From an uncultured Oscillospiraceae bacterium (GTDB lineage: Bacteria; Bacillota; Clostridia; Oscillospirales; Oscillospiraceae), in NCBI GenBank assembly GCA_944386975.1, contig CALXDC010000017.1, positions 1 through 46,749 of the forward strand: 46,749 nt of DNA, read 5' to 3'. The position numbers and the translations under genes are program-made. Positions 14,486 to 24,094 of the stretch are shown in pieces (the stretch's first letter is position 1; each line of letters opens with the position of its first letter). The notes beneath the pieces were generated by a model that saw only the letters and a list, made by a program, of their open reading frames with translations, was not told the DNA's origin and did no database searches.

Positions 14486-16798
14486 ATGCAGGAACACGAA
14501 CTCGAGTATGTGGGAAAGCGGATTCCCCGGGTGGACAGCGAGCTGCAGGTTACCGGCTTGTGCAGTTATGGCGAAGACTATTACCGGCCCGGCATGCTGG
14601 TTGCCAAAGCGTGCTTCAGCCGCTATGCCCACGCGAAGATTCTGAAAATCGACACCTCCCTTGCGGAAAAAATGCCGGGTGTCCGGGGCGTGATTACGTA
14701 TCGGGACGTCCCTGTAAACCGGAACGGCTGCGGATTTTACGGCATCGCCGATCAGCCGATTCTGGCGGAGGATACGGTCCGCTATCGGGGGGATTGCATT
14801 GCGGTGGTTGCCGCGGAGACCCGCGAGCAGGCGCAGGCCGCCGCCGCTGCGGTTCAGGTGGAGTATCTGCCCCTGCCGGCCGTCTATGACATCGACGAGG
14901 CCATGGCGCCCGATGCGCCGCTGCTGCATGAGGACCTCTTCCAGAGCAATATCCCGTATCATCTGAAGGCCTATTTAGGCGACGTGGATAGCGACTTTTC
15001 CCAGGCTGACTACATTATTGAAGGAACCTATGAGACCCAGAAATTAGAGCACACCTATATTGAGCCCCATGCGGCGCTGGCGGAAATAGAGCCGGATGGG
15101 AAGCTGGTGATCACCACAACCACTTCCCGGGTGTTCAACTATATCGGCGTCCTTGGAACCGTGCTGAATCTGCCCATGAGCAGGCTGCAGATCAAGGGGA
15201 CGGCAGGCACAGGCGGAGGATTCGGCGGGAAAAATGAGGTGACCATTGAGCCGTGGGTGGCGCTGCTGGCCTTGAAGACCGGGCGGACGGTCCATATGGT
15301 TCTGACCCGGGAGGAGGATATTCAGCTCTCCACTGCCCGCCACCCCTATCGGATTCACTATAAAACCGGCGTCTGCAGGGACGGCAGGATCCTGGCGCAG
15401 CAGATTTCCCTGTACGCGGACACAGGCGCCTATCTTGCGCTGGGGAAATCCCAGCTCCAGAAGGCCACGGTTCATGCGGCGGGGCCCTATCACATTCCCA
15501 ACATCCGTTCCGACGGCTATCTGGTTTTCACAAACAGCAAGATCGGCAGCGCAATGCGGGGAATGGGCATGCCCCAGGCGTGCTACGCCTGTGAGTCCCA
15601 CATGGATTTTGTGGCAAAGCAGATCGGCATGGATCCGGTGGCATTTCGCCGCGTCAATATGTTCCAAGATGCGGGAAAGCTGCCGAACGGGCAGGTCGTC
15701 TGGTCGGAGCCTCTTCGCGCCACCATGGACCGTGCGTTGGAATTGTTTGAGGAGGGCTACCGGAAGGACCGGCCCCTTCCGCCGCACACATGCAGGGGAG
15801 TGGGGATGGCCCTTATGATCTATCCCCAGGACCCCTCCAACCCCTCCAGCAGCACGGGTGCGTTTGTCAAGGTTGACAGCGACGGGTCGGCTGTCGTCTA
15901 CAATGGCCACTCCGATGTGGGACAGGGTTCTGCGACCATTCTGACACAGATCGCAGCGGAAACCCTGGGAATTCCGGTTGAAAAAATACGCTTTCTTACG
16001 GCGGATACCGTTACCACCCCGTATGACGAGGGCACCGGAGCGTCTCGGACCACCTATATTGTCGGTACCTGCGTGAAAAATGCCTGTGAGAAGTGCCGGG
16101 AGATCCTGTTTAAAGCGGCCGCCCTCCATTTCGGCTTTGCAGATCACCGGAAGTTTGCCATCCAAAATGGAGAAATCTATCTTGACACCTATCCGGATCT
16201 GCACATTTCGGTTGCACAGGCGGCCTATCTCAGCGAGCGGGTGTACGGCTTTCCCGTGATTGCCGCCGATTCCTATGCCACGCTCTCCAGTGCGGAGGAC
16301 CCTGAAAACGGCCATTGCCGCCACTATGAAAAGCATGCCTATGCCACGCAGATTGCAGAGGTGGAGGTCAATACCGATACCGGCGAAATTTCGGTTACGC
16401 GGCTTGCCGCGGCCCACAGCTGCGGGCGGGCCATCAATCCCATGATGGTGGAAGGGCAGATTCAGGGCGGGATTCAGATGGGCTTGGGACAGGCGCTGAT
16501 GGAAAACCTGATCGAAAGCCGGGACGACGGACGGGTCGTGACCAATACTTTGCGGACGTATCAGATTCCCACCGCTGTGGATATGCCCAGGGAGCTGAAG
16601 GTGGCATACGTGGAGGTGCACGATAAGGACGGCCCCTATGGGGCGCTGGGGGTGGGGGAGCCCGCCCCGGTTCCGACGCCCGGCGCGATTCACAATGCGG
16701 TTTGCAACGCTCTGGGCATGCAGATCAACCGCCTGCCGCTGACGCCGGATCGAGTGCTGCTGGCAATGGAAAAAAGAGGAGAGGGAGGAAAGGAGTGA
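14486..16798 (+). CDS. Molybdenum hydroxylase catalytic subunit (XdhA/CoxL family)
   Basis: A 770-residue molybdopterin-binding subunit of the xanthine dehydrogenase superfamily. The N-terminal aldehyde-oxidase a/b hammerhead domain spans about residues 15-130, then the molybdopterin domain. TGGGFGGKNE (about 246) and VGQGSATILTQIAAETL (about 477) contact the cofactor, and the catalytic glutamate is in GALGVGEPA (Glu725). The enzyme hydroxylates an aldehyde or N-heterocycle carbon using water. The CO-dehydrogenase active-site cysteine loop is not recognisable, so it is not a CO dehydrogenase. Gene order is M-S-L. In this sugar-acid context, oxidation of an aldehyde group to an acid is a plausible but unproven role. 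RBS TAGGAGAA precedes ATG 14486. Confidence 0.88.
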   Translation: MQEHELEYVGKRIPRVDSELQVTGLCSYGEDYYRPGMLVAKACFSRYAHAKILKIDTSLAEKMPGVRGVITYRDVPVNRNGCGFYGIADQPILAEDTVRYRGDCIAVVAAETREQAQAAAAAVQVEYLPLPAVYDIDEAMAPDAPLLHEDLFQSNIPYHLKAYLGDVDSDFSQADYIIEGTYETQKLEHTYIEPHAALAEIEPDGKLVITTTTSRVFNYIGVLGTVLNLPMSRLQIKGTAGTGGGFGGKNEVTIEPWVALLALKTGRTVHMVLTREEDIQLSTARHPYRIHYKTGVCRDGRILAQQISLYADTGAYLALGKSQLQKATVHAAGPYHIPNIRSDGYLVFTNSKIGSAMRGMGMPQACYACESHMDFVAKQIGMDPVAFRRVNMFQDAGKLPNGQVVWSEPLRATMDRALELFEEGYRKDRPLPPHTCRGVGMALMIYPQDPSNPSSSTGAFVKVDSDGSAVVYNGHSDVGQGSATILTQIAAETLGIPVEKIRFLTADTVTTPYDEGTGASRTTYIVGTCVKNACEKCREILFKAAALHFGFADHRKFAIQNGEIYLDTYPDLHISVAQAAYLSERVYGFPVIAADSYATLSSAEDPENGHCRHYEKHAYATQIAEVEVNTDTGEISVTRLAAAHSCGRAINPMMVEGQIQGGIQMGLGQALMENLIESRDDGRVVTNTLRTYQIPTAVDMPRELKVAYVEVHDKDGPYGALGVGEPAPVPTPGAIHNAVCNALGMQINRLPLTPDRVLLAMEKRGEGGKE

Positions 16799-16802
16799 TC
16801 CC

Positions 16803-17744
16803 ATGTCCCAGGGGAAGCCGGTGTATAAAGGGATCCTCTGCTCCATCGGAGCGGCCGTCGGATTTGGCTGCGGCTCCACGGTTTTGAAGGTGATCTACCA
16901 ACAGTTCGGGCAGATTCCCTTTCAAGATCTGTCCTTTATCCGGTCGGTTGCCTGCGCCGTCGCCTTCTTTGCGGTGTTGGTGAAAAAAGACCGGGCACAG
17001 TTCAAAATAACCAAAAGAGAGTTTGCCTTTTTTGCCTTTGCCGGCGCCTGCGGACTGTTTGTAGTGCAATTTTTTCTCCTGCTTGCGCTGCGCATGATAC
17101 CGGTAGGCGTGTGCTCCTTCGTGCAGTCCTCTTCCACCCTCATGGTATGCGCGTGCTCTGTTCTCCTGTTTCATGAGAACATTTCAAAATCGAAGGGGCT
17201 GGGAATTGGGATCGGCCTGTGCGGCCTTGCGTTTGTGGTTTGGCAGAGAGTTTCTGTCCAGGCCGGTCATGTATTTGTATTGGGAATCCTGTGCGCCCTT
17301 CTGTCGGGAGTGGGAAAGACCGTATATCTCCTCTGCGGAAAGGCTGCTGCACAAAAAGGGCGGCGCTATGCCATGATGGCATACGGCATGCTGATCTGCG
17401 CCCTCATGCATGTGCCGTTTATCAGTGGTCCGGCACAGATTCTGCGCTACTTTGAAGAGGTGCAGGTGGGCGTTTTTTTGCTGTTGTATCTGCTGTTTTG
17501 TTCCATTCTTCCCTATATCCTGACATTCCGGGCGATTGCATTGCTCCCGGCGTCAACGGCAGGCTCTCTGAATGTTGTGGAACCTGTGGCCGGTACGGTC
17601 AGCGCGTTTCTGATACTGGGAGAACCGGTTGCATGCAACCAGATCATGGGCGCCGCACTGATTGTGGTCAGCGTATATCTGATCCACAGGGACGCCGGCC
17701 GGTGCGCCGCGGCGGAAGCGGATGCAGGCGGAAAAGATGGATGA
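16803..17744 (+). CDS. EamA/DMT-family transporter
   Basis: A 313-residue membrane protein with about ten hydrophobic segments in two EamA repeats (about residues 10-140 and 155-295); the second ends in a PVAGTVSAFLILGEP-like motif. Members move metabolites, amino acids, purines or sugar phosphates, often outward. It begins 4 nt after the molybdenum hydroxylase gene with GGAAAGGAG inside that gene's end. It may export or import a substrate or product of this pathway. Confidence 0.85.
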   Translation: MSQGKPVYKGILCSIGAAVGFGCGSTVLKVIYQQFGQIPFQDLSFIRSVACAVAFFAVLVKKDRAQFKITKREFAFFAFAGACGLFVVQFFLLLALRMIPVGVCSFVQSSSTLMVCACSVLLFHENISKSKGLGIGIGLCGLAFVVWQRVSVQAGHVFVLGILCALLSGVGKTVYLLCGKAAAQKGRRYAMMAYGMLICALMHVPFISGPAQILRYFEEVQVGVFLLLYLLFCSILPYILTFRAIALLPASTAGSLNVVEPVAGTVSAFLILGEPVACNQIMGAALIVVSVYLIHRDAGRCAAAEADAGGKDG

Positions 17745-17863
17745 CCGTGGGGCAGGAGGCGGAGCGGTCCATGGAAAGACCTGTGCGACGCCTCCTCCTC
17801 CGCAGCAAAGGGAGGGGAGGCTCCGTCCATAGTACAACAAAGCGGGATGGAAGGAGATTTACT

Positions 17864-18709
17864 ATGCAGCATTGGAAATACGCCGTATCTGCCGCGGAGC
17901 AGCGGCCGCAAACCTCTCCGCTGCCTTTGGAGGGGGATTTGTATGAGGTTTTGGAGCAAGCTGCCGCGCTGGGATATGACGGCATTGAGCTCCATGCGAG
18001 AGAATACGTTCCCTTTGACTATGAGAGAATCAAGGAGAGCGGCTGCAAAATCAGGATGCTGGTGACGGGCCGCCTCTTTACAGAGGGCAACCTGAGCCTG
18101 CTGGATGGGGACCCGGCAAAGGTAGACGCCTGCCTGGAGAGTATGAAGATCTACCTGGATAAGGCCGCAAAGCTGGGGGCGGGAATTGTGTTGGGATGGG
18201 CAAAAGGAACCGTAGCGCCTGGGCAGGACCGGGAAGCTGCGCTCCGCATGCTGGGCGAGCGCCTGCAGATCCTGGATCAATACGGCAGCGATGCAGGCGC
18301 GCCGATTGTGATCGAGGCCATCAACCGGTACGAGACCAACCTGTTTCATACGGCGGGAGAAATTCTCCGTTTTCTTGATACCTATCATCTGGAGAATTGC
18401 TACGTCCATCTCGACACATTTCATATGAACATCGAGGAGGCGGACCTCTGCGGCGCAATCCGCCTGTGCGGGAAGCGGCTGGGCTATTTTCATGTTGCGG
18501 ACAACACCAGGCGATATCCCGGCAGCGGCCATCTGAATTTTAACGAGATATTTGCTGCGCTGGATGACATCGGGTATTCCGGGTGGGTCAATGTGGAATG
18601 CCTGCCTGTCCCCGACGGCATTACTGCTGCGCGACAGGCGCTTCACTACCTGAAGAAGTGTGAGGCGGGAAACGCGGAGCCGTCTGCCGTCCGGTCTCCT
18701 ATCGCGTAA
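17864..18709 (+). CDS. Sugar isomerase/epimerase, xylose-isomerase-like TIM barrel
   Basis: A 281-residue AP-endonuclease-2 fold enzyme. Metal ligands typical of ketose or keto-acid 3-epimerases are visible: Glu in VIEAINRYET (about residue 150), Asp and His in HLDTFHMNIEE (about 183), His in YFHVADNTR (about 209) and Glu in NVECLP (about 245). Relatives include tagatose/psicose 3-epimerase and 5-keto-L-gluconate epimerase; the INRYETN segment is reminiscent of the latter group. ATG 17864 has GAAGGAG upstream, whereas the longer frame overlaps the transporter gene. It fits a pathway that reshapes a keto-sugar or keto-acid before cleavage. Confidence 0.8.
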   Translation: MQHWKYAVSAAEQRPQTSPLPLEGDLYEVLEQAAALGYDGIELHAREYVPFDYERIKESGCKIRMLVTGRLFTEGNLSLLDGDPAKVDACLESMKIYLDKAAKLGAGIVLGWAKGTVAPGQDREAALRMLGERLQILDQYGSDAGAPIVIEAINRYETNLFHTAGEILRFLDTYHLENCYVHLDTFHMNIEEADLCGAIRLCGKRLGYFHVADNTRRYPGSGHLNFNEIFAALDDIGYSGWVNVECLPVPDGITAARQALHYLKKCEAGNAEPSAVRSPIA

Positions 18710-18770
18710 CAGGTATGGTGCTTTGCAGTGAGACGAACCAGATCGTATGGGGCGTAAAGGAGGTATTTTG

Positions 18771-19418
18771 ATGGATATGATTACGCAAAAGCTGGACAAG
18801 CTTGGAATTTTGCCGGTGGTCAAGCTGAATCGTCCCCAGAGGGACGCCCTGCCGCTGGCTGAGGCGCTCATACAGGGCGGGCTGCCGGCTGTGGAAGTTA
18901 CGTTCCGAGCCGAGGGGGCGGAGACGGCCATCCAGGCCATGCGTTCGCGGTATCCGGAGCTGCTGGTGGGCGCCGGGACGGTGCTGACGGTGGAGCAGGT
19001 GGACATTGCCCACGCCGCCGGGGCGCAATTCATCGTCTCTCCCGGGTTTTCCGCCGCAATTGTGGCGCGCTGCCAGCAGCTGGGCGTGCAGGTTTATCCG
19101 GGTTGTACGACCGCTACAGAAATTCAGACGGCGCTGGACTACGGCCTTCGGGTGCTGAAATTTTTCCCGGCGGAAGCCTCCGGCGGCGTTGCCGCCATCA
19201 AGGCCGTCGCAGCGCCCTTCCCCATGGTTCATTTTATTCCGACAGGCGGGATCTCCTTGGGAAATCTGGGAAGCTATCTTGGCTGCAAGGCGGTCTGTGC
19301 CTGCGGGGGCAGCTATCTTGCGCCTGAAAAACTGATCGAGGCGGAACAGTGGGACGCCATTGCGGATCTGTGCAGGAAATCTCAGGATATCGTGCGGGAG
19401 GTGCGGGGCAATGGCTAA
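18771..19418 (+). CDS. eda: KDPG/KHG aldolase
   Basis: A 215-residue class I aldolase that splits 2-keto-3-deoxy-6-phosphogluconate into pyruvate and glyceraldehyde-3-phosphate (or 4-hydroxy-2-oxoglutarate into pyruvate and glyoxylate). The Schiff-base lysine is in RVLKFFPAE (Lys130), the general-acid/base glutamate in VEVTFR (about residue 43), and phosphate contacts lie in PTGGIS. ATG 18771 follows AAAGGAGG. Its 3' end overlaps the KDG kinase start by 8 nt, so the two steps are coupled. Confidence 0.92.
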   Translation: MDMITQKLDKLGILPVVKLNRPQRDALPLAEALIQGGLPAVEVTFRAEGAETAIQAMRSRYPELLVGAGTVLTVEQVDIAHAAGAQFIVSPGFSAAIVARCQQLGVQVYPGCTTATEIQTALDYGLRVLKFFPAEASGGVAAIKAVAAPFPMVHFIPTGGISLGNLGSYLGCKAVCACGGSYLAPEKLIEAEQWDAIADLCRKSQDIVREVRGNG

Positions 19419-20433
19419 AGTTGTGACCTTTGGGGAAATTATGCTGCGGCTGGCGCCCAACGGCTATTACCGCTTCTTTCAAAATGACCAGATGCAGGCT
19501 ACCCTTGGCGGCGGCGAGGCCAATGTGGCGGTTTCCCTGGCCAACTTCGGTCTCCATGCCGCCTTCGTTACAAAGCTTCCCTCCCACGCAATTGGACAGG
19601 GGGCGGTCAACTCCCTGCGGGCTCTGGGGGTGGACACCTCTTATATCGTCCGCGGCGGAGACCGGATTGGCGTATATTATTTGGAAAAGGGCGCTTCCCA
19701 GCGCGGCAGTGTCTGTATCTATGACCGCGCCCACTCCGCCATCCAGACCGCAGAGCCGTCGGAATTTGAGTGGGACAGGATTCTGGACGGGGCGGACTGG
19801 TTCCACTTTACCGGCATCACGCCGGCACTGGGGCCCAATCTGGTACAGGCCTGCCTGGACGCCTGCGCCGCCGCCAAACGGCGGGGAATCAAGGTGTCCT
19901 GCGATCTCAACTACCGCAGCAAACTGTGGAGCCGGGAAGAGGCCAATGCCGCCATGTCAAAGCTGTGCCGTCTGGTGGACGTGTGCATTGCCAATGAGGA
20001 GGACGCCAAGGACGTTTTTGGCATTGAGGCGGAGCACAGCGATATTTATGGGGGCAAGCTGGATCAGAAGGCCTACCAATCGGTGGCGAAACAGCTGAGA
20101 GATCGGTTTTCCTTTGAAAAGGTTGCCATCACCCTGCGGACGTCCCGGTCTGCCAGCGATAATGACTGGGCCGCCCTTCTTCTGGATGGCGACAACAGCT
20201 ATCTTTCCAGGAGCTACCCATTGCACATTGTGGACAGAGTCGGCGGCGGCGACAGCTTTGGCGCCGGACTGATCTATGCGCTGCTCTCCGGCATGGACAA
20301 TCCATCTGCCCTGGAGTTCGCCGTAGCGGCTTCCGCCCTCAAGCACTCCATTGAGGGCGACTACAACCGCGTATCGGTGGCGGAGGTGAAAAAGCTGATG
20401 GGCGGCGACGGCAGCGGAAGGGTACAGCGTTAG
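19411..20433 (+). CDS. kdgK: 2-keto-3-deoxygluconate kinase (PfkB family)
   Basis: A 340-residue PfkB-type sugar kinase. It shows an N-terminal GEIMLRLAP and GGGEANVAVSLANFG substrate region and the C-terminal signature VGGGDSFGAGLIYALL with the catalytic aspartate. It phosphorylates KDG to KDPG, the substrate of the preceding aldolase, with which it overlaps by 8 nt (ATGGCTAA). The pair defines a KDG-processing route for sugar acids such as gluconate, galactonate or uronate derivatives. A terminator follows about 100 bp after the stop. Confidence 0.9.
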   Translation: MAKVVTFGEIMLRLAPNGYYRFFQNDQMQATLGGGEANVAVSLANFGLHAAFVTKLPSHAIGQGAVNSLRALGVDTSYIVRGGDRIGVYYLEKGASQRGSVCIYDRAHSAIQTAEPSEFEWDRILDGADWFHFTGITPALGPNLVQACLDACAAAKRRGIKVSCDLNYRSKLWSREEANAAMSKLCRLVDVCIANEEDAKDVFGIEAEHSDIYGGKLDQKAYQSVAKQLRDRFSFEKVAITLRTSRSASDNDWAALLLDGDNSYLSRSYPLHIVDRVGGGDSFGAGLIYALLSGMDNPSALEFAVAASALKHSIEGDYNRVSVAEVKKLMGGDGSGRVQR

Positions 20434-21786
<1,353 letters not shown>

Positions 21787-21794
21787 ATATATAG

Positions 21795-21826
21795 AAAATG
21801 CAGAAGAGATTCTCTTCTGCATTTTT
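21795..21826 (+). terminator. Terminator after the LacI gene
   Basis: A 14-bp perfect inverted repeat (AAAATGCAGAAGAG at 21795-21808 with CTCTTCTGCATTTT at 21812-21825) ends in a T-run. Confidence 0.88.
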
Positions 21827-21886
21827 CATAAAATCAAGTAATAGTTTTAGTTAATAATTTACGAAAATGTTGAGGAGAGGGTAAAA

Positions 21887-21900
21887 ACTTTAGTAAAAGT
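21887..21900. promoter_or_regulatory. Probable LacI-type operator before the galactosidase operon
   Basis: The palindrome ACTTT-AGTA-AAAGT ends one base before the -35 box of the galactosidase promoter. A TTTAGTAAA core of this kind fits LacI-family sites in Clostridia, and a LacI gene lies directly upstream. A second small palindrome, TAAC-N6-GTTA (21931-21944), covers the transcription start. Assignment is by position. Confidence 0.5.
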
Positions 21901-21901
21901 G

Positions 21902-21930
21902 TTGACCAAAAGGTCGGCAGGTGGTATTTT
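21902..21930 (+). promoter_or_regulatory. Promoter of the galactosidase operon
   Basis: TTGACC (21902-21907) and TATTTT (21925-21930) are spaced by 17 bp. Transcription should start near 21937, about 30 bp before the GH36 start codon. Confidence 0.65.
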
Positions 21931-21968
21931 TAACGTAGAAGTTACAAAGATAAGATGGGGGAAGAGAT

Positions 21969-24050
21969 ATGAGCATTGCAGTCAGTGAAAAAAGTAACGT
22001 ATTCCTACTCAGCACAAAATCCACAAGCTATGCCTTCGGCATGGATGACCGGGGGCTGGTGCGGCACCTCTATTGGGGGAAAAAGCTCCTCTCTGCAGAT
22101 GAGCTGGAGCTGCCTTCGCTGACGGAGGTCTCCACCAATGATCCGGTCTTTGAAATTACGCCGGAGGAATTTCCCGTACACGGCGGCCTGCGCTACAAGG
22201 AGCATTGTCTGAAGGCCACCTTTGCCGACGGCACTCGGGAGCTGGTGTACCAGTATTGCGGGTACGACGTGGAGGAGACAGAGGGACGGGAGGAGCTTGT
22301 CCTCCACCTGAAGGACGAGCATTACGCGTTTTTCATGGATCTCCACTACAGGTTGTATCCCCAGTATGATCTGATGGAGCGCAGCGTAGTGCTGAGCAAC
22401 CAGACCGAGGACCCCATCCAGATCGAAAAGCTGCACAGCGCCCAGTTCCACATCCCCTATGAGAATCTGAACTTCTCCAATGTCCACGGCCACTGGGGGG
22501 CGGAGCAGCAGCGGTTTGTCCAGAAGGTGAGCTACGGAAAGATTGTCATTGAAAACCGGCGGGGCATTTCCACCCACAACCACAACCCCTACTTTGTTCT
22601 GGACCGGGACGCCACAGAGACGGCGGGTGAAGTGTATTTCGGCGCCCTGCGGCTGAGCGGAAACTTCAGCGGCGTGGTGGAGCAGACCCAGTACGGGGAG
22701 ACCCTGGTGCAGATGGGCCTGAACGATCACGACTGTCTTTTGGAGCTGAAGCCGGGGGAGACCTTTGCGGCGCCTGCCATTCTCTGCGGCTATTCGGACA
22801 GCGGCTTTGAGACCATGTCCCACAACCTCCACCGCTTCGCCCTGGACCACATTCTGCGCAAGGACTGCCGGCCGGTGCTCTACAACTCCTGGGAGGCCAC
22901 CGAGTTCCACGTCAACAGCCGGGACCAGATCAACCTGGCCCGGAAGGCCGCCGAGCTGGGAGCGGAGCTGTTCGTTCTGGACGACGGCTGGTTCGGGGAG
23001 CGCCACAGCATCCAGAACGGCCTGGGGGACTGGTACGTCAACGAGGGCAAGTTTCCCAACGGTTTGGAGGAGCTCATCGACGTGGTGAAGGAGCTGGGCA
23101 TGAAGTTCGGCATCTGGGTGGAGCCGGAGATGGTGAATCCCAAGGCCCAGCTCTACCAGCAGCACCCGGATTGGATCTACCACTACGAAACCCGGGTCAG
23201 CGACACCTCCCGGGTCCAGTATGTGCTGAACGTCACCAAGCCGGAGGTGCGGGACTTCATCTACAACATGCTGGACGATCTCCTCACCCGGTACGACATC
23301 GACTACATCAAGTGGGACGCCAACCGGCCCATTTCCCAGACCGGCCCCCAGCGGGACGTCTGGTACAAGCATATCCAGACCATCTATGAGGTGGTGACGG
23401 AGCTGAAGAAGAAACACCCCGACGTGCTCTTTGAGGCCTGCGCCTCCGGCGGCGGCCGCATCGACTACGGTATCCTGGGCATCTTCGACGACTTCTGGAC
23501 CAGCGACAACACCGACGCCTACGACCGGTTGTACATCCAGGACGCCTACTCCCGTATCTACCCCATCAAGGCCATGCGGGCCTGGGTGACCGACTGCCCC
23601 AACTTCCTCTCCGGCCGTGTGATTCCCCTGACCTTCCGGTATCACAGCGCCATGATGGGAAGTCTGGGCGTGGGCTGCAACATCCTGAAGTTCACCCCGG
23701 AGGAGGTGGAGCTGTCCCAGCGGATGATCCGCCAGTACAAGGAGATCCGCCCCATCATCCAGGAGGGCGTGTTCTACCGCCTGGACAACCCGTCCGCCAA
23801 TCAGTATTTCCTCTATGAGTACCTCAAGGGCGGACAGGGCGTGCTCTTCGCCTTCCTGCCCCAGAGCAAGGTGGGGCACCGGGGCACCACCATCCGGCTG
23901 CGGGGCCTGGAGGAAGAGACGATCTATGTTCTGCACACCGCTGAAGGGGACCTGGAGAAGAGCGGCGCCTATCTGATGCACCACGGCCTGCCGCTGAAGC
24001 TCGGCGGAGATTACGCCAGCACCGTGATCCGGTTTGAGAAAAAGCAATAA
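21969..24050 (+). CDS. Alpha-galactosidase, glycoside hydrolase family 36
   Basis: A 693-residue cytoplasmic enzyme releasing terminal alpha-1,6-galactose from melibiose, raffinose or stachyose. The N-terminal beta-supersandwich spans about residues 1-300. The (beta/alpha)8 barrel follows, with WEATEFHVN, LDDGWFGER, the nucleophile in YIKWDANRP (Asp450), the CASGGGRID loop and the acid/base in TSDNTDA (Asp513). No signal peptide is present, so the substrate must be imported, presumably by the next gene. Length matches GH36 group I enzymes of Firmicutes. RBS GGGGGAAGAG precedes ATG 21969. Confidence 0.92.
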   Translation: MSIAVSEKSNVFLLSTKSTSYAFGMDDRGLVRHLYWGKKLLSADELELPSLTEVSTNDPVFEITPEEFPVHGGLRYKEHCLKATFADGTRELVYQYCGYDVEETEGREELVLHLKDEHYAFFMDLHYRLYPQYDLMERSVVLSNQTEDPIQIEKLHSAQFHIPYENLNFSNVHGHWGAEQQRFVQKVSYGKIVIENRRGISTHNHNPYFVLDRDATETAGEVYFGALRLSGNFSGVVEQTQYGETLVQMGLNDHDCLLELKPGETFAAPAILCGYSDSGFETMSHNLHRFALDHILRKDCRPVLYNSWEATEFHVNSRDQINLARKAAELGAELFVLDDGWFGERHSIQNGLGDWYVNEGKFPNGLEELIDVVKELGMKFGIWVEPEMVNPKAQLYQQHPDWIYHYETRVSDTSRVQYVLNVTKPEVRDFIYNMLDDLLTRYDIDYIKWDANRPISQTGPQRDVWYKHIQTIYEVVTELKKKHPDVLFEACASGGGRIDYGILGIFDDFWTSDNTDAYDRLYIQDAYSRIYPIKAMRAWVTDCPNFLSGRVIPLTFRYHSAMMGSLGVGCNILKFTPEEVELSQRMIRQYKEIRPIIQEGVFYRLDNPSANQYFLYEYLKGGQGVLFAFLPQSKVGHRGTTIRLRGLEEETIYVLHTAEGDLEKSGAYLMHHGLPLKLGGDYASTVIRFEKKQ

Positions 24051-24094
24051 GTCCAGTATATTAAAAAATAATATGATTTTGGAGAGAAAACGCA

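Noticed and set aside
14486-16798. Aerobic CO dehydrogenase large subunit
   Set aside because: The subunit order M-S-L matches cox genes, but the characteristic active-site cysteine loop is not recognisable and the neighbours are sugar-acid genes rather than cox accessory genes.
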